NCBI GenBank assembly: GCA_003194525.1
Contig: NBIV01000076.1
Coordinates: forward strand, 62,001 to 126,000
Length of the DNA: 64,000 bases
Direction: 5' to 3'
From: Gracilariopsis chorda
Lineage: Eukaryota > Rhodophyta > Florideophyceae > Gracilariales > Gracilariaceae
The first letter of the stretch is position 1. Each line of letters starts with the position of its first letter. Shown one piece after another: positions 52,386-63,664 of this stretch. A model generated the notes under the pieces. The model ran no database searches. It was not told the DNA's origin and saw nothing but the letters and a program-made list of their open reading frames with translations. Position numbers and translations under genes: made by a program.

Positions 52386-55075
52386 ATGGACGCCGAAGCG
52401 GCGTCCATGTCTGCCTTCGCAGACAACTCTTCTCTTTTCCCTTTCATTCCGCTCGTGCTTGCCTTTGTGTTATGGATTATCATCTTTTCCATTATCCTCT
52501 CTTGCGTCTTGGGTCGCATCGTGTTCTTCTTCATCGATCGCGGGCGAAGCGACACAATTCGGATCGTTATACATTCGATCTACATCTACCCGCTTGCCGG
52601 TCGCCCTGTTGCTCATTCAGTTTGCTACACGGTACCGAACGGTACCATTGCGGTAGAGCAGTTAATACTCCAGATAAGATGGTGGTGAAATTCGCCCAAA
52701 GTCAACTTGAACCAACTTCTAACCGTCGAGCAACCAACCACGCTAGATAACGTGGCGCACGCCGAACAAGAAATTGAGAAGGAAAACGCCGCCTTCTTTC
52801 TTAAATGTCCGTTGTATCGCTTGAGAAGATGGTGGCGTCGAGTTACCGCTTCTCCCGATGAAGATGCGTCCGATGAGCCGACCCTCCTTATCTCCGTCAT
52901 TTGCGTCGGCATTCGTACTCGCATGGTTAACTATCAATCCAACTACAACCTTGGTAAGCGCGTATTCCACATGTCTGGAAATGGGTCTAGACTTGACAGC
53001 CTTGTCAAGTACGGTGTGCGCTCGAGAGACACTCCTAACACTGATTCCGACGCTACTGCCCCCGCCCATTCCAGGTCGTCTTGAAGGCCTGACGAAACAT
53101 CTTCTGCCTCGTCGTTTTCGTCTGTACAATCAGTGGATGAGAAGCCTTTTGTGGAGAGCCTCCTCGAGCTTACGTCATTAAGAATACACATGACGCCTTT
53201 TATTTTTGCGACATGGGGTAGTCCCCTCTCGTTCGAATCTCTGTCAAGTCAGCGAAGTTAAGGTATACGTACGGTGCACCGTCATGTTCTATGAATAAGT
53301 GCTGAAAACGCATTCACATGCAGACATCTGGTCTGAATATCTCCGTTTCCGATGAATCCTCTGTAAAGAGTGTCACTGAATCGTCTGATGCGACACGAGG
53401 TTCGGCGCAGAACCTCAACGGTACCGAACCCCTGTGAAAAAGGAGGATGATACGAACCGCTTGATACAGCACGTTTTAGATCATGAATATAGAGGTATTC
53501 GTGAAACCCTGTCTGAAACAGGCACGGATCGCGAACACTCACACATGCAGTCGGTAGACCAAAATCTTACCCGGACCGGGAAGAGACGAATTCCGCTACC
53601 CATATTCTAGAAAAAGGGATGGCGATTGAAACGAACTGTCCTGCAAAGTAGACCGTTACTATGCTCTGGGGTACTGAACGCTGAAACGGCCATCATCGAC
53701 TACGTATTTGACGAACCGGGTGTCCAATCTGCTTGTCCACAAGATCTCGTATGACGAGATGATCATAATGGGGAACAAACAAGCATGGATGTGCGTGAGG
53801 ATTAAAATTCCAATACGACGCCAGAGTGCCATCTGTCAGTGTTGCTGAGAGGTACGTCGCTTTAGTACAACGCACAAGTGAAAGCAGACATTGGGAAGGT
53901 TGTTGAAAGGCTTCAACTGCCATTTTACGTTCTAGTTCCAGTGGCAAAGAGAGTATACACCAGAGAAGGTAAACGGGAAGCAGTCGGGATTCAGAATGCC
54001 ATTGACGCTTCTCCGGTGATTTCGAAAGACAACCAACTATCTTTGATTGCTATACCATTTCATGAAAGGGAAAACACGTGGGAGGCTCTTGAAGTTTCCG
54101 GCATCAGAGAGTAGAGTTCGTCGGACAAGAATGGGAAAAGAGGAGAACAGGACAAGGAGCCATGCTTCCCTATGCCAAGCAAGTTGACGTTACACGCGAA
54201 AAAGATTTCGCTTCGAACAGAAATACCCTACGAATATGGTGCGTCTCAGAAAACAGTTATGACCATGAAAGATATGGAAGCTCGGGTGGAAGGAGTAGTT
54301 AATATGCCAATAAGCCGTTCACAAATGACTACCATCACAAAAGTACAGCACACCCCAAAAATCTGGAATGAAGTACATGCTCTTTCCTTCGATATTTTTA
54401 TGTCGCAAATGGAGCTTAACTACTTTTCTGATGTTCCGCTGCAGCCAAATGCTGCATTGAGAAAAACATCAGGATATTTTACCATATCCTGGTTGGCGCA
54501 TTTGCGTAGCTTTCCACGTCAGACAATGAGGCTTGTCTGTGCAGGCAGCCTGGTCGAACCTCGAGGTCTGTTCATCACGTACCAAACTGCCGCATGGGTA
54601 GATAGCCACCGGTGGAGTTCCTCAGACAGGATGTTCACCTCCAAGCAGGATGTAAGAAACAGTTGAACAGCTAAGTAGGCTAGGTCTGAAAAACAGTATA
54701 AGTAGCGATAGATCTAGCTTGATCTGAGTAAAAAGAAGAAGGTAGCTTCAACTACGGCACTACATCTTTCCCCTCGCAACTGCACAGCGCACTGCACAAA
54801 TTAAGCTTAACACCTGAAACCTTTCGCATCATTTATGATATTGACGTCTACTATAGAGAACATAGTAAGAAACTGAAAACTGTTCGTTACTTTGTTCCTT
54901 ACCAGGAAACTGTAAAACTTCGTGCCGAAAACGACTACTGTGTGGTTCGAGCATGCATTCACGATAACGCGTTGAAGGACATCCAGAACTGTGTTCCAGA
55001 TCAATATGGAAAGATCGAATTGTGCGGAAAGAGTTGCGAGTTGACCCATACTCGATTCACAGCATTGTTGTATCG
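52386..55075 (+). pseudogene. Csf1/BLTP1-like bridge lipid-transfer protein, N-terminal part, broken
   Basis: An N-terminal membrane segment (V-L-A-F-V-L-W-I-I-I-F-S-I-I-L-S) is followed by I-R-I-V-I-H-S-I-Y-I-Y-P-L-A-G-R and ends in I-R-W-W. An in-frame TGA (52686-52688) comes next. The same frame continues to I-S-V-I-C-V-G-I-R-T-R-M-V-N-Y-Q-S-N-Y. In other frames, A-F-Y-F-C-D-M-G...P-L-V-R-I-S-V (about 53190-53265), L-H-A-K-K-I-S-L-R-T-E-I-P-Y (54190) and V-R-A-C-I-H-D-N-A-L (about 54950) follow. The order (membrane anchor, L-x-G-R strand, aromatic W-W, a G-x-E-x-x-x-Y-N-R-T-like block, a G-N-x-x-x-P-like block) is that of Csf1/KIAA1109 (BLTP1), large groove-shaped proteins that move lipids between membranes. 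At least one stop and three frameshifts disable it. The family call is an inference from motif order. Confidence 0.5.
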
Positions 55076-55379
55076 ATGTTGGTCGCGTACAACGCGCGGA
55101 GGAAATGAATGGGACTCGCAGCTGTGCGAGAACGGCAAGAACACGGGCACAAGCCCTCAGAAGGCTGTCTCCCGTTCCCCCTTCCTCCAAGGCCCTTTGT
55201 CTTGGAGGTCGGGCTTTTATTCTGCGCTCCAGTTCCGCACAGAGCCTCTCGCAGTCTGCTGCGTAGGGTGCTCTGTGCGGTACGTTTAGAAAGCCATTTA
55301 CGACTGCGTAGGTTGCCTGCGCATGCTCTATCAAAATCAAAGTAATTCAATTCGATACTACATTGGGTAACGCTGGTTG

Positions 55380-56770
55380 CCCAATTGGCGTACACTGCAT
55401 CAACTAACGCTGTCGAATATTCTCGGTGCATCAACAATCGTGATGCCTCTGAGACTTATTGGTCGTTACCGTTTCCAAATACAACAGGGAATATTTCTGT
55501 CGACGTCTTAGAGACCCTAAGTTCTCTGAAAAAGAGTCGAAAGAAGTCTGAATTCACAGACGGCACTGATATCAGAGACGAATTTCTCCTATAGGGTCGC
55601 ACCTCGTCCCTTGCGCAGCGTATGCTGAGTCAGCTTGAAAAGTTTTTAACTCAACACGCAAGCACCTCTCTCCAACCTATCTCGCAGAAAAAACACCACT
55701 GTTGTGGAGCGTGTGTTCTTGGCGTCTGGGGACACGTGTGAACTGTCTCGAAAGCTGATTACAAGCGAGATTAAGTTGTTCTTGGATACTCCAAGGCATG
55801 CCTTTCTCGAAGCTGCAAACAAGAGTGAAATGCACTTCAACACGTCCAGCTTGGTTGTAGACTTGAACCCGCATCACACGACACATGTTTTGAACCTAAT
55901 TTGGAACTGCAGTTCCGGAGGAACTCACACAATATATTCAAGAGAAAGGCCAAGACTAATGAAGTAAGAAACGAAATCGTGACTCGCGTATTGGGTGAAG
56001 GCCGGTACCCAAATTTGTCTGAATGTCTCACTATGGGTTTGAGCACGGGTCTAATGATGAGCTCAGCAGCATCTGCGAACGCTGAAGATGATATATTTGA
56101 GCTGCTCCTACGCAGTGATTCGCTTCTCGTGCGCATATACGATCTCCCATACTCGATTTGTCCATTCCCAACTGCATCTGACCGTGGCCACTCACTTGAA
56201 TGCCACAAAGTTGAGGGTGCTTTGCGCTCAAATCTGTTGAATTCAGAATTAACATGCCATCCAGATAGAAGGAATGACCAGATATCAATTTTTTAGTGAA
56301 TACCTTCCATCTTCTGCATCATCTTTGAAGGCAAGTGACGCTCTGCATTCCAAGAGGCATAATATCCCAAAGCCCAACTCACGGGTTTTCGTATCTCGAA
56401 AAAGACCAATGTGAGTCCTTTCCGTGGTGTTCACGACTCAAATTTGTTTATCAGTGTGAATGAACTGAGAGTTTGTCTCTTGGAATACGGTCTCAGGTGT
56501 ATAACTAAATTTGCTAAGGCTTCAATACCACATCCGTTACATGAGGATCAATCTGCGCTTGCCTGCATGCTATCAGTTGATAGCATTCATGTCAAACTAC
56601 AGCGGAGCAGCCTTTCCATTCTCTTGACCGCTACTTCCAGCGCATTACAGCGCTCTGGGCAGCTTTCCTCAAGCATAGGGGGTTACTGGAAAAAGAGCGT
56701 ATCGGTACATATGCAACAAGCCTCGGGACCAACTTTTGTTAAGGCAATCACCTATGTTCGCCTTTTATAA
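55380..56770 (+). pseudogene. Probable continuation of the lipid-transfer pseudogene
   Basis: Plus-strand fragments with alternating short hydrophobic strands (I-T-S-E-I-K-L-F-L-D-T-P-R, S-S-L-V-V-D-L-N-P, L-F-I-S-V-N-E-L-R-V-C-L-L-E-Y-G, D-S-I-H-V-K-L-Q-R-S-S-L-S-I-L-L) in at least three frames. The beta-strand rhythm fits the repeating groove of bridge-like lipid-transfer proteins and continues the upstream pseudogene. No single motif proves it. Confidence 0.35.
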
Positions 56771-57129
56771 GGACTACGCATCGTTACGTCCTCCTTGGCA
56801 ACCGAGAAGTTTCCATCAAGATGCCGTCTCTTGCTTCCTGAAATGACCATTGATCTAATAGGCCGTGGGGTGACAGACTTGCACCATGGGTAGATGAGGC
56901 TACTATGAAGGCTCAGGTCTTGCATGCGAGTGAATTAGGCACAGAGCATCCATCAAAACTCTTTGAAAAACAGAAGTTATGAGAGAAGTGGGTGAGATTA
57001 AAAGAATCTCGTTGTATATTCTTCGGCAGTCCACACCGTATATCTTGTCATTTAGTATCTCATCGCTGCAACAGGGGCACATGATTTCATTTTTCGAGAA
57101 ACTACGATTGTGCAAAGCAATGTGCAGCG
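56771..57129. other. Stretch without a recognisable gene
   Basis: Separates the lipid-transfer fragments from the CobW remnant. I see no motif on either strand. Confidence 0.3.
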
Positions 57130-58070
57130 CATGGGGTGCATTCAATTCGTGCGAGAGCATTGGATAAAACAGAGCTGGCAAAAGTACACCAATAATACGC
57201 ATTATAACAGAGAACCATACGTTGAGAATAGTTGTAATCGAGAATGAATTTGCAGATGACGCGGCAGTGGGAGAGGCAACAGTGACGCAGGGAGCGAACA
57301 TTGATTTTCTGGAAGGTTTCATTGAGCTGTCCAACGGGTGTACTTGTTGCGCGGCGCAAGATGACTTGAGGATGATCTTCAAAGGCTGTTGGACAAAGAA
57401 AGAGGCGCTTTTGATCACTCACTGATCAAAGCTAGTGAGATAGCAGGTCCCGGTTCCATGGTGTCTTGGTTCTGGGTCGATGAAGAACGGGACTCTGCCC
57501 TGTATCTTGATACAGTTGTGGTGGTTGTAGATTGTGTGAATTTGCAGCGTTTTATTGGCGATGAAGGGATGCGAATAGTGGCCGGGAAACAAATAGCGAT
57601 TGCCGATGCGGTGCTACTGACCAAATGGACTTGTTGCAAGATGAAGCAACGCGGAATGAAGGAAACAGTGAAGAAGTAAAGGAGCTTATAAGGGTGATTC
57701 AGGAGCAAGGATGCAAAGCGCAAATCATGCCTACTTCGCGATGAAACGAGAAGCTACGGAAGCTGTTCACCATCCACGTGTATGACAGTCAAGCGACGTT
57801 AGGGGATGTTATACAGAGCGATGGAGACGGGCAGAGCCATGCCGGACTTGAGTCAATGAGCACCACGACGGGAACGCTTGAAAAGTGGAGTTCTGACGCC
57901 GTCAAGTTGGAGCGTGTTGTGGGTAGTTTGCTGTGAGAGAGGGAGCGCAACGGTGAGGAAGGCGGGGGGTTAATGCAGATATGGCGGATGAAAGCGCTGG
58001 TGGTAACTGCGGACGAAGCGAAAAAGTGGAGACTGAAGACGCCGTTCTGACAGGGTTTCATGCGAAGGAT
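57130..58070 (+). pseudogene. CobW/P47K-family metal-chaperone GTPase, broken
   Basis: The parts of a CobW-domain (COG0523) GTPase are readable in order. A-G-K-S-T at about 57177 is the P-loop. Then come R-I-V-V-I-E-N-E-F-A-D-D (57223 on), E-L-S-N-G-C-T-C-C, which is the metal-binding C-x-C-C motif (about 57326-57352), D-T-V-V-V-V-V-D-C-V-N (about 57510) and I-A-I-A-D-A-V-L-L-T-K, where the guanine-specificity N-K-x-D is damaged. A C-terminal piece has V-K-L-E-R-V-V-G-S-L-L and, after a stop, G-V-N-A-D-M-A-D-E-S. Two frame changes and stops make it a pseudogene. Such proteins load or sense metals such as zinc or cobalt. It lies between fragments of the lipid-transfer pseudogene. Confidence 0.7.
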
Positions 58071-58189
58071 ACTTTGCTTAGTGTAACTTACTTGACAGAT
58101 TATTATTCTTCGCTATCTCGTCTGAAGCACACAGTGCTGCTTTACTACTTGGGTTGAGATTATACGCCCACGTATTGTGTTTGGCTGCA

Positions 58190-59910
58190 CAGACATGGGG
58201 CTCTGCAGAATTGATGCGATTCCCAAGCTCTGATGGTCGTGGAGTTCAATTGAGGGAGTCGATTGGTTTACCAACCTTTTTCAAGGGTACCGCAGAACCG
58301 TTGAGGAATTCGACTTCAGTTCAAGGACTTCGCCACATTCTGTTTATGTTATCTGGCTTGATGGCTTTCAAGAATCTGCCCGAAAATGTGAATGAACAGC
58401 GAGTTCTTGAAAGCATTCACCAACGAAGCCCCAGTCCGGAGTCGTTATAGGAGAGTAATTCTGGTGCATTTGCTGGTAACCCGTCTACAAGATCTTTTAC
58501 AGCCTGGGAACGAACAAAGGGCGTCCACATGGAACTATCAATACGAACTATGACGCTTAGTCTAGTAAGTGGTCCAGCTGTTGCTTTGTTTCATGTGCAA
58601 GCCATGAATGGGATTTTCGAGTGGAAAAAACTAGTTTTCAGGGGTGTTCAACTTCGATCCTCCGTCATTGTTCCCTGGATTTCTCTTTCGTTCTTTCGAA
58701 TGCCATCAGCACATTTCCCTGTGCAGGAAATCAAGCCCAAGGACGGTCGCACAAGCTTGTCCGTCGCCCTAGAAAAGTCGCGAGTGGACGTTTTGAAATC
58801 TCAGGAAGACCTGCTCCACACGTTCGTATTTCGGATAGAAGTATATGCAGCGTCGGGAAAGCTTCATCGACGGAGGCGTTTGCGAGATGCTGCGGCCTGA
58901 GCAGATGAGCAAGAAATTTTTTCTGATCTGCAATACATCAACTACGGTAGCTTATCTACTTCTCGTCAACGTCATGCGAAAACTTACCAAGTGCCTAATC
59001 CAACTGAGCACAGGATGATGCTGGTTGGTTTTAGCGTTCAACGCTTCAGATTAGTGGTTCCTCTCCTGAGCTCTGAAGAGTATGCCTCTTCAACGATAGC
59101 TCTAAGCGCCACAAACCTTCACGTATTTGCATGCCAAAGGTTTCAGAATCCTAACATGTCCATTCGAAACGTCATCGAAATTAAGACAAACTTTGTAGGG
59201 GTTTTATGGGATGATGCGTACTTGCTGAGCTCTCACCATGCATGTATTGTTTTAGCAATCAACCATCATTCCCGAGACGGACTTTTCCTTTTCGGACCAA
59301 CTCTTGTTGTTATTACTCCTGGAACATGGATGGTTTGTCCTAGAAAAGATTTTATCGCCACCATAAGTGAGAAGGAGACCGTTAAGGAGTTTAGGAATCT
59401 GTCTGAGAAGACAAAGAAAATGTTGGCACGTCCTAAGAGTGTATCACTAAAGGAAGGTAGTTCTGGAGCAGACTCTACATAGAATCTCACTAAGAGACAT
59501 GATCGCTTGCTCGTGGAAAGTCTTAGCTTGAAGATTACTAGAACAAGCGGGTTCATTGAGGGTCTGAGTGAGTGGCTAAACAATTCATCTCCCAATCAAT
59601 CAAATTCACTAGAATCACACCTTATGTCAAAGATGATCATTACAGCATTTATAGTAGCTGTGTCAAGAGATGTAGACCATGACTCCGACCTCATTGACAT
59701 CAATTTCTCTCGTTGGAAGGGACAGTTCCCTAGAAGATGCTTGCAAAGGGTTTCCAGTCTGTTTGCAGATATGTTTGGTGCTGTAGCGGGACAAAATGAG
59801 GTCAATTGCAATGAATCCTCGTATCCCTGCTTGCGGCAAGACCAACATGCGAAGAAAATTTTGAGTGATATCAGTGGGTTGGTACGCTTCGGAAAGTCCA
59901 TGTATTGAGT
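58190..59910 (+). pseudogene. Probable C-terminal part of the lipid-transfer pseudogene
   Basis: Plus-strand fragments at 58154-58450, 58529-58900, 58991-59482 and 59507-59908, the third being 163 residues without a stop. They show beta-strand patterns such as M-E-L-S-I-R-T-M-T-L-S-L-V-S-G and V-G-F-S-V-Q-R-F-R-L-V-V-P, and a T-P-G-T-W-M-V-C-P-R string. They lie on the same strand as the pieces before the CobW remnant and have the same composition. They may be the same ancient gene, or another one. I cannot identify the family from these parts alone. Confidence 0.3.
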
Positions 59911-59984
59911 GCAAGAGGAAGCCAAGCTGCAATTTGAATCGAAGTTTGGCTTCTTCGCTGGAAAACATTCCGCCTTCGGTCCGA

Positions 59985-60725
59985 GGGATCAGATATGTCC
60001 ATTAACCACCTCACCGAGGAATGATTCGTGTATACGGTAAACGGAATTCCCATAGGATAGGTGCGTAGGGTGGAAAGTGCCCACATGACCGCGAGACACA
60101 CTTTTTCTGACACGGAGTAAATACGCTCGTAGACATTGAGCAAGCGTGACCAATGACCCTTACGCCTTTGGTCCCCCTTTGTGGTGGTTTGGAAAAGAGC
60201 ACAATCAACTTTGCAGTCGCTCGAATCCGTATTCACGGAGTATGGGAGTCCCAATTTGGGTAAAAATAAGATAATTGATGACGTGACAGCCTGTTTTAGG
60301 GTGTTAAATGCTTCCAATTGCTTCGGTGTGAATTGTCCCATTTGTGGGGGATTTCTTCTGCATAACAACGCGTTCAAAGGTGCCCCGATACTCGAAATGT
60401 TTGGGATAAACCGTCGGTAGACGTTCACCAGCCCCAAGAAGGAGCGGAGTTCCGTTTGAGTACGGGGTTCCTTAGTCTCAACGAGAGACTTGACTCGAGC
60501 CTTTTCGATCATTAACCGTCCTGGACGGATGATTCGTCCCAGATACTTGACTGTATCGGTGAAAAACGTGCACCTTCCCAATTTGAGGGTAATTCCTGCA
60601 TCGCGGAGTACGGTCAGAACGTCGCTGACATGGGTGCGATGGTCGTCCAAATTATTGGAGAAGATGTCAATATCATCCAGGTAGACCAGTGGTAATGGTG
60701 GAGCAACGCGTTTGCGTAATATCCA
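59985..60725 (-). pseudogene. Gypsy reverse transcriptase (second half) and RNase H
   Basis: Begins L-V-Y-L-D-D-I-D-I-F-S-N, with both catalytic aspartates near 60670-60680. L-K-L-G-R-C-T-F-F, V-K-Y-L-G-R-I-I, R-S-F-L-G-L-V-N-V-Y-R-R-F-I-P and the RNase H follow (S-V-N-T-D-S-S-D-C, R-I-Y-S-V-S-E-K-V-C-L-A-V-M-W, V-Y-T-N-H-S-S-V-R-W). In RNase H, T-N-H stands where T-D-H is normal, a lost acidic residue. The open run is 259 residues. Confidence 0.8.
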
Positions 60726-60739
60726 CGCGGATGCAACTC

Positions 60740-61935
60740 ATAAGAAGGAGATGTGGTCGCCGCAATGGCCCTTCGGTATGTCAGTTGGACTCACGTGGAG
60801 TGGCACCAAGTGGATGGTTTTGTGTGTGCAAGTTCATCTAGGAAGGTAGGAATCTGGAGTGGATTGCAGTATGATGGACGCATGTGCGCGTGTGCTACAG
60901 GGCCATGCTTTGATGATATGTTTTACTTGGGACGACCCCTCAGGGTGCCTGACACTGGTCTAGCCACATGTGTGGACCTGAGGAGGTGTGTAATTTTTAA
61001 GTTAATTATTACTATTTATTTCTGTAGTGTACCTACTTAGGTGAGCGCGACCTCACTGTCGCAAGCGCTAAGTAAAGTCAACCCGAGTCTTCGGTCGCAC
61101 ATAAGTGTTCAGGTTGACCTGAAAACTGCGGCTCTGGATTGTTTTGCCTTTGCAGCGTGCACTACTGCACCAAGAGGTTCACTGCAATCGGTTTGTACTA
61201 TCTACCCGCTCGGTATTACTACAGATATACTTTGTTCACTAATTGTCGTGTGACTTCTATTTTCTCTGTGTTTTGGATATCGAACGTGTATTGGGTATAT
61301 TTTTGTTGTTTCTTGTTGCTTTTGCACCCACCGTCGGGTCTGTTCCCGCTGTCCACACGACCCGTTGGGTCTGTTCCCGCTGTCTGCACGACACATCGGG
61401 TGGTTCCATTCTATCTTTGTTTAGCCCCCTTTTCTGGGTTCGTACTGGTCCACCGTACGCGTGTTCCACCGTTTCCCGGTTTTACCGTTCCTCTTTACTT
61501 CCATGATATTTTCCAACTACCGTCGGTCTTACACCCGACACCTGGGTTGACGGAGGGCTCAACCGCTGAGTCTACCTCGCAAAAGGGCAGAGACTCGGAC
61601 ATCCTTGAGTGTCACCCATTTCTGGGGTTTGTATTACATTCATGTATCGTGCAATTGCCCGAATAGGAACCAGGCGTTTCCAAAAGAAGAACAGGACCCG
61701 AAGTTGAGCCGTCTGAATTGCGCTGGTGACAGCGCAACGCACATGCAAGAGGCCGTAGTTAGCTTCCATCAGGCCGGTGTGCAGTAGAGAATAAAAAGCC
61801 AACCTCCAGATGCACATCTCCGAAGGGATGAGGCAGCCTCAGTAGGACTTCTGAGGTCTTTCATGCCAGTCCATTTTCTCTGTCAGACTGCAACACGGTC
61901 GGCATTTACTTGCGTAGCGTAACCAAACAACAACC
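60740..61935. mobile_element. Unidentified 1.2-kb insertion in the gypsy polymerase
   Basis: Separates F-K-W-P-S-C (sense of the gypsy) from L-V-Y-L-D-D. It is flanked by ATGCAACTC (60731-60739) and ATGCAGCTC (61936-61944), possibly a 9-bp target duplication with one change. Inside, a 31-bp unit is repeated twice and then partly (61325-61400), and TAGTGTACCTACTTAGGTGAGCG lies near 61025. No terminal repeat or coding motif is seen. A Mutator-like, non-autonomous element would give a 9-bp duplication, but that is only a guess. Confidence 0.4.
61325..61400. repeat. 31-bp tandem repeat
   Basis: Two full copies (61325-61355, 61356-61386) sharing GGGTCTGTTCCCGCTGTC, then a partial third. It gives a run of repeated G-S-V-P-A-V-like or G-T-D-P-T-like codons depending on the frame, but no gene is supported. 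Confidence 0.85.
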
Positions 61936-62552
61936 ATGCAGCTCGGCCACTTGAAGCGTTTCAATAGAATATCTACTGCACGCTGAAAGGTAGCGGAAGC
62001 ATTGGTCATACTAAAAGGCATCCGCTTGAAGCGGTACGATACTGCGTGGCAGGTGAACGCGGTCTCGCCGCGACCCTCTTGTCTAACAGGGACCTGCCAG
62101 TAACCACAATTGGCGTCCGAAGCCGTGAACGCGGTAGCATTTCCAAGGCAGTCGATGCACTCGTCCATATGAGGGATGGGACATGCATCCATAACGTTCA
62201 CGGCATTGAGCCGGCGATAGTCGACACAGAACCTCCAGGTTCCGTCCGCCTTTAAAGCCAGTACAAATGGGGATGCCCAGGGTGATTTAGCGGGCTCTAT
62301 CACACCTGCGTGGAGCATTTTGTCCACTTGGGACTGCTTCTCTTCCCGAGCGCTCGGTCCTGCCCTGTAAGGGGGTTGTGCCATCGGACGTGCACCCGGT
62401 AACAAATCTATCCGGTGTTCCTTAGCATTAATCTCGCCGAGCGAGTTATCCCACATTGCGGTAAACTCCCGTAGCATTGCACAGAGTTTGTCGCGGTGTG
62501 ACTCCAGCACATGGCCGATGTCTATATCTTCAAGTGCCTTCACGGTGTCCAC
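61936..62552 (-). pseudogene. Gypsy reverse transcriptase, first half
   Basis: Open for about 200 residues. I-D-L-L-P-G-A-R-P, P-Y-R-A-G-P-S, V-I-E-P-A-K-S-P-W-A-S-P-F-V-L, R-F-C-V-D-Y-R-R-L-N-A-V, A-S-D-A-N-C-G-Y-W-Q-V-P-V (palm motif A), P-F-S-M-T-N-A-S-A-T-F-Q-R-A are all standard gypsy polymerase blocks. The insertion at 60740-61935 cuts it just before the YLDD motif. Confidence 0.85.
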
Positions 62553-63104
62553 TCCAATAAAACTCGCTGTAGCATTGTCCTAGAGTACAGGTGTGGCCGT
62601 CGGTTCCGAGTTATTCGGGGTGTTCGACGTTAAAAAACGGTTTGATCACCCTCCTTTGACGATAGTTCGTCGGTGTTGGGGGTGCCTTCCTCAGAAGAGG
62701 GGGCGATTCCGAGAATGCCAGCGGCCGTCATATTCGTCGGGAGCATCCCAAGGGGGTGTAGAGTGACGCTTTCAACTACTTGGTTCTTTACCAGATATTG
62801 GGAGCGTTGGCCAAGATTGGAAACTAGTACCCGGAAAGGAGCATCCAGGGTAACGTCAACAATCCCGTTTGCCAGCGCGAGCTGGTATTTCTCGTATAAC
62901 GAGGGCAGAGGTTGAATAACCCGAAGACCATGTTAACGGCAATTGACTTGCACCCAGACTTGGGACTCAGGCGGTATAGAAAACGAGGCTGCGACTCGAC
63001 GTTTGACGGACTCACGAGGCACAGGGCGGTGGTTCCTGCGCAGCAGGTAGTGACACTTGCTTCTGCGAAGCACGCTTCAGAGGGCGACAGACGATCGGGA
63101 CTGA

Positions 63105-63647
63105 CTATCCGTCGTCGAGTTCCACACGCCTAAGGCGGGGCCTAATTGCGTCGACAAATCTGTCGCAGTAATCACATCCCAGTATGACTGGAGCGGCCAA
63201 TGACCGACAAAGAATAAAGTCGAGCTTCACCACAGAGGTGCCCAACCTCACGACTAATTCGACGGTACCCACCGTTTTTAACGTATAATTGTTCGCATCT
63301 GCGACGTCGGGAACCGTTTTGGAACGGATAACAGACCGCACCTGCGGGGGTTGCAATGATTCTACAATGAAGTTGAGGCCTGCACCTGTGTCCAGGACTG
63401 TTAGAAATCTCACCATAAAATGGGTGTCAAGTCCAAGGTTGGCAGAAACCTTGTAGTTGCGCTTTGCCATGACCATGATACTATCCGGGATGCGGGGTTT
63501 TTTACTCCATATCCACAGGCGACGTAGCACAGAAAGGTGTGCAGAGTCCGCTTCTGCGGTGTCTTTCTTTGAAAGGATTTTCACCAGAGAGCGATGCAGC
63601 GACGCCTCGGGCGTCAACAGCCTTATCTCTGAGGACGCCTCTCCCAA
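63105..63647 (-). pseudogene. Gypsy aspartic protease region
   Basis: Open stretch of 180 residues. F-L-T-V-L-D-T-G-A-G-L-N-F-I near 63390-63420 is an intact retropepsin active site, and A-P-V-I-L-G-C-D-Y near 63180 is the second conserved strand (I-L-G-x-D). It belongs to the gypsy Pol upstream of the polymerase; frame breaks lie between 62640 and 63100. Confidence 0.75.
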
Positions 63648-63664
63648 AGGGGATATTTCATCAG

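Noticed and set aside
52743..53129. 128-residue minus-strand frame
   Set aside because: Antisense to the lipid-transfer pseudogene, which has recognisable motifs on the plus strand.
54807..55340. 177-residue minus-strand open frame
   Set aside because: Antisense to the pseudogene stretch reading V-R-A-C-I-H-D-N on the plus strand; arginine- and alanine-rich shadow without a family.
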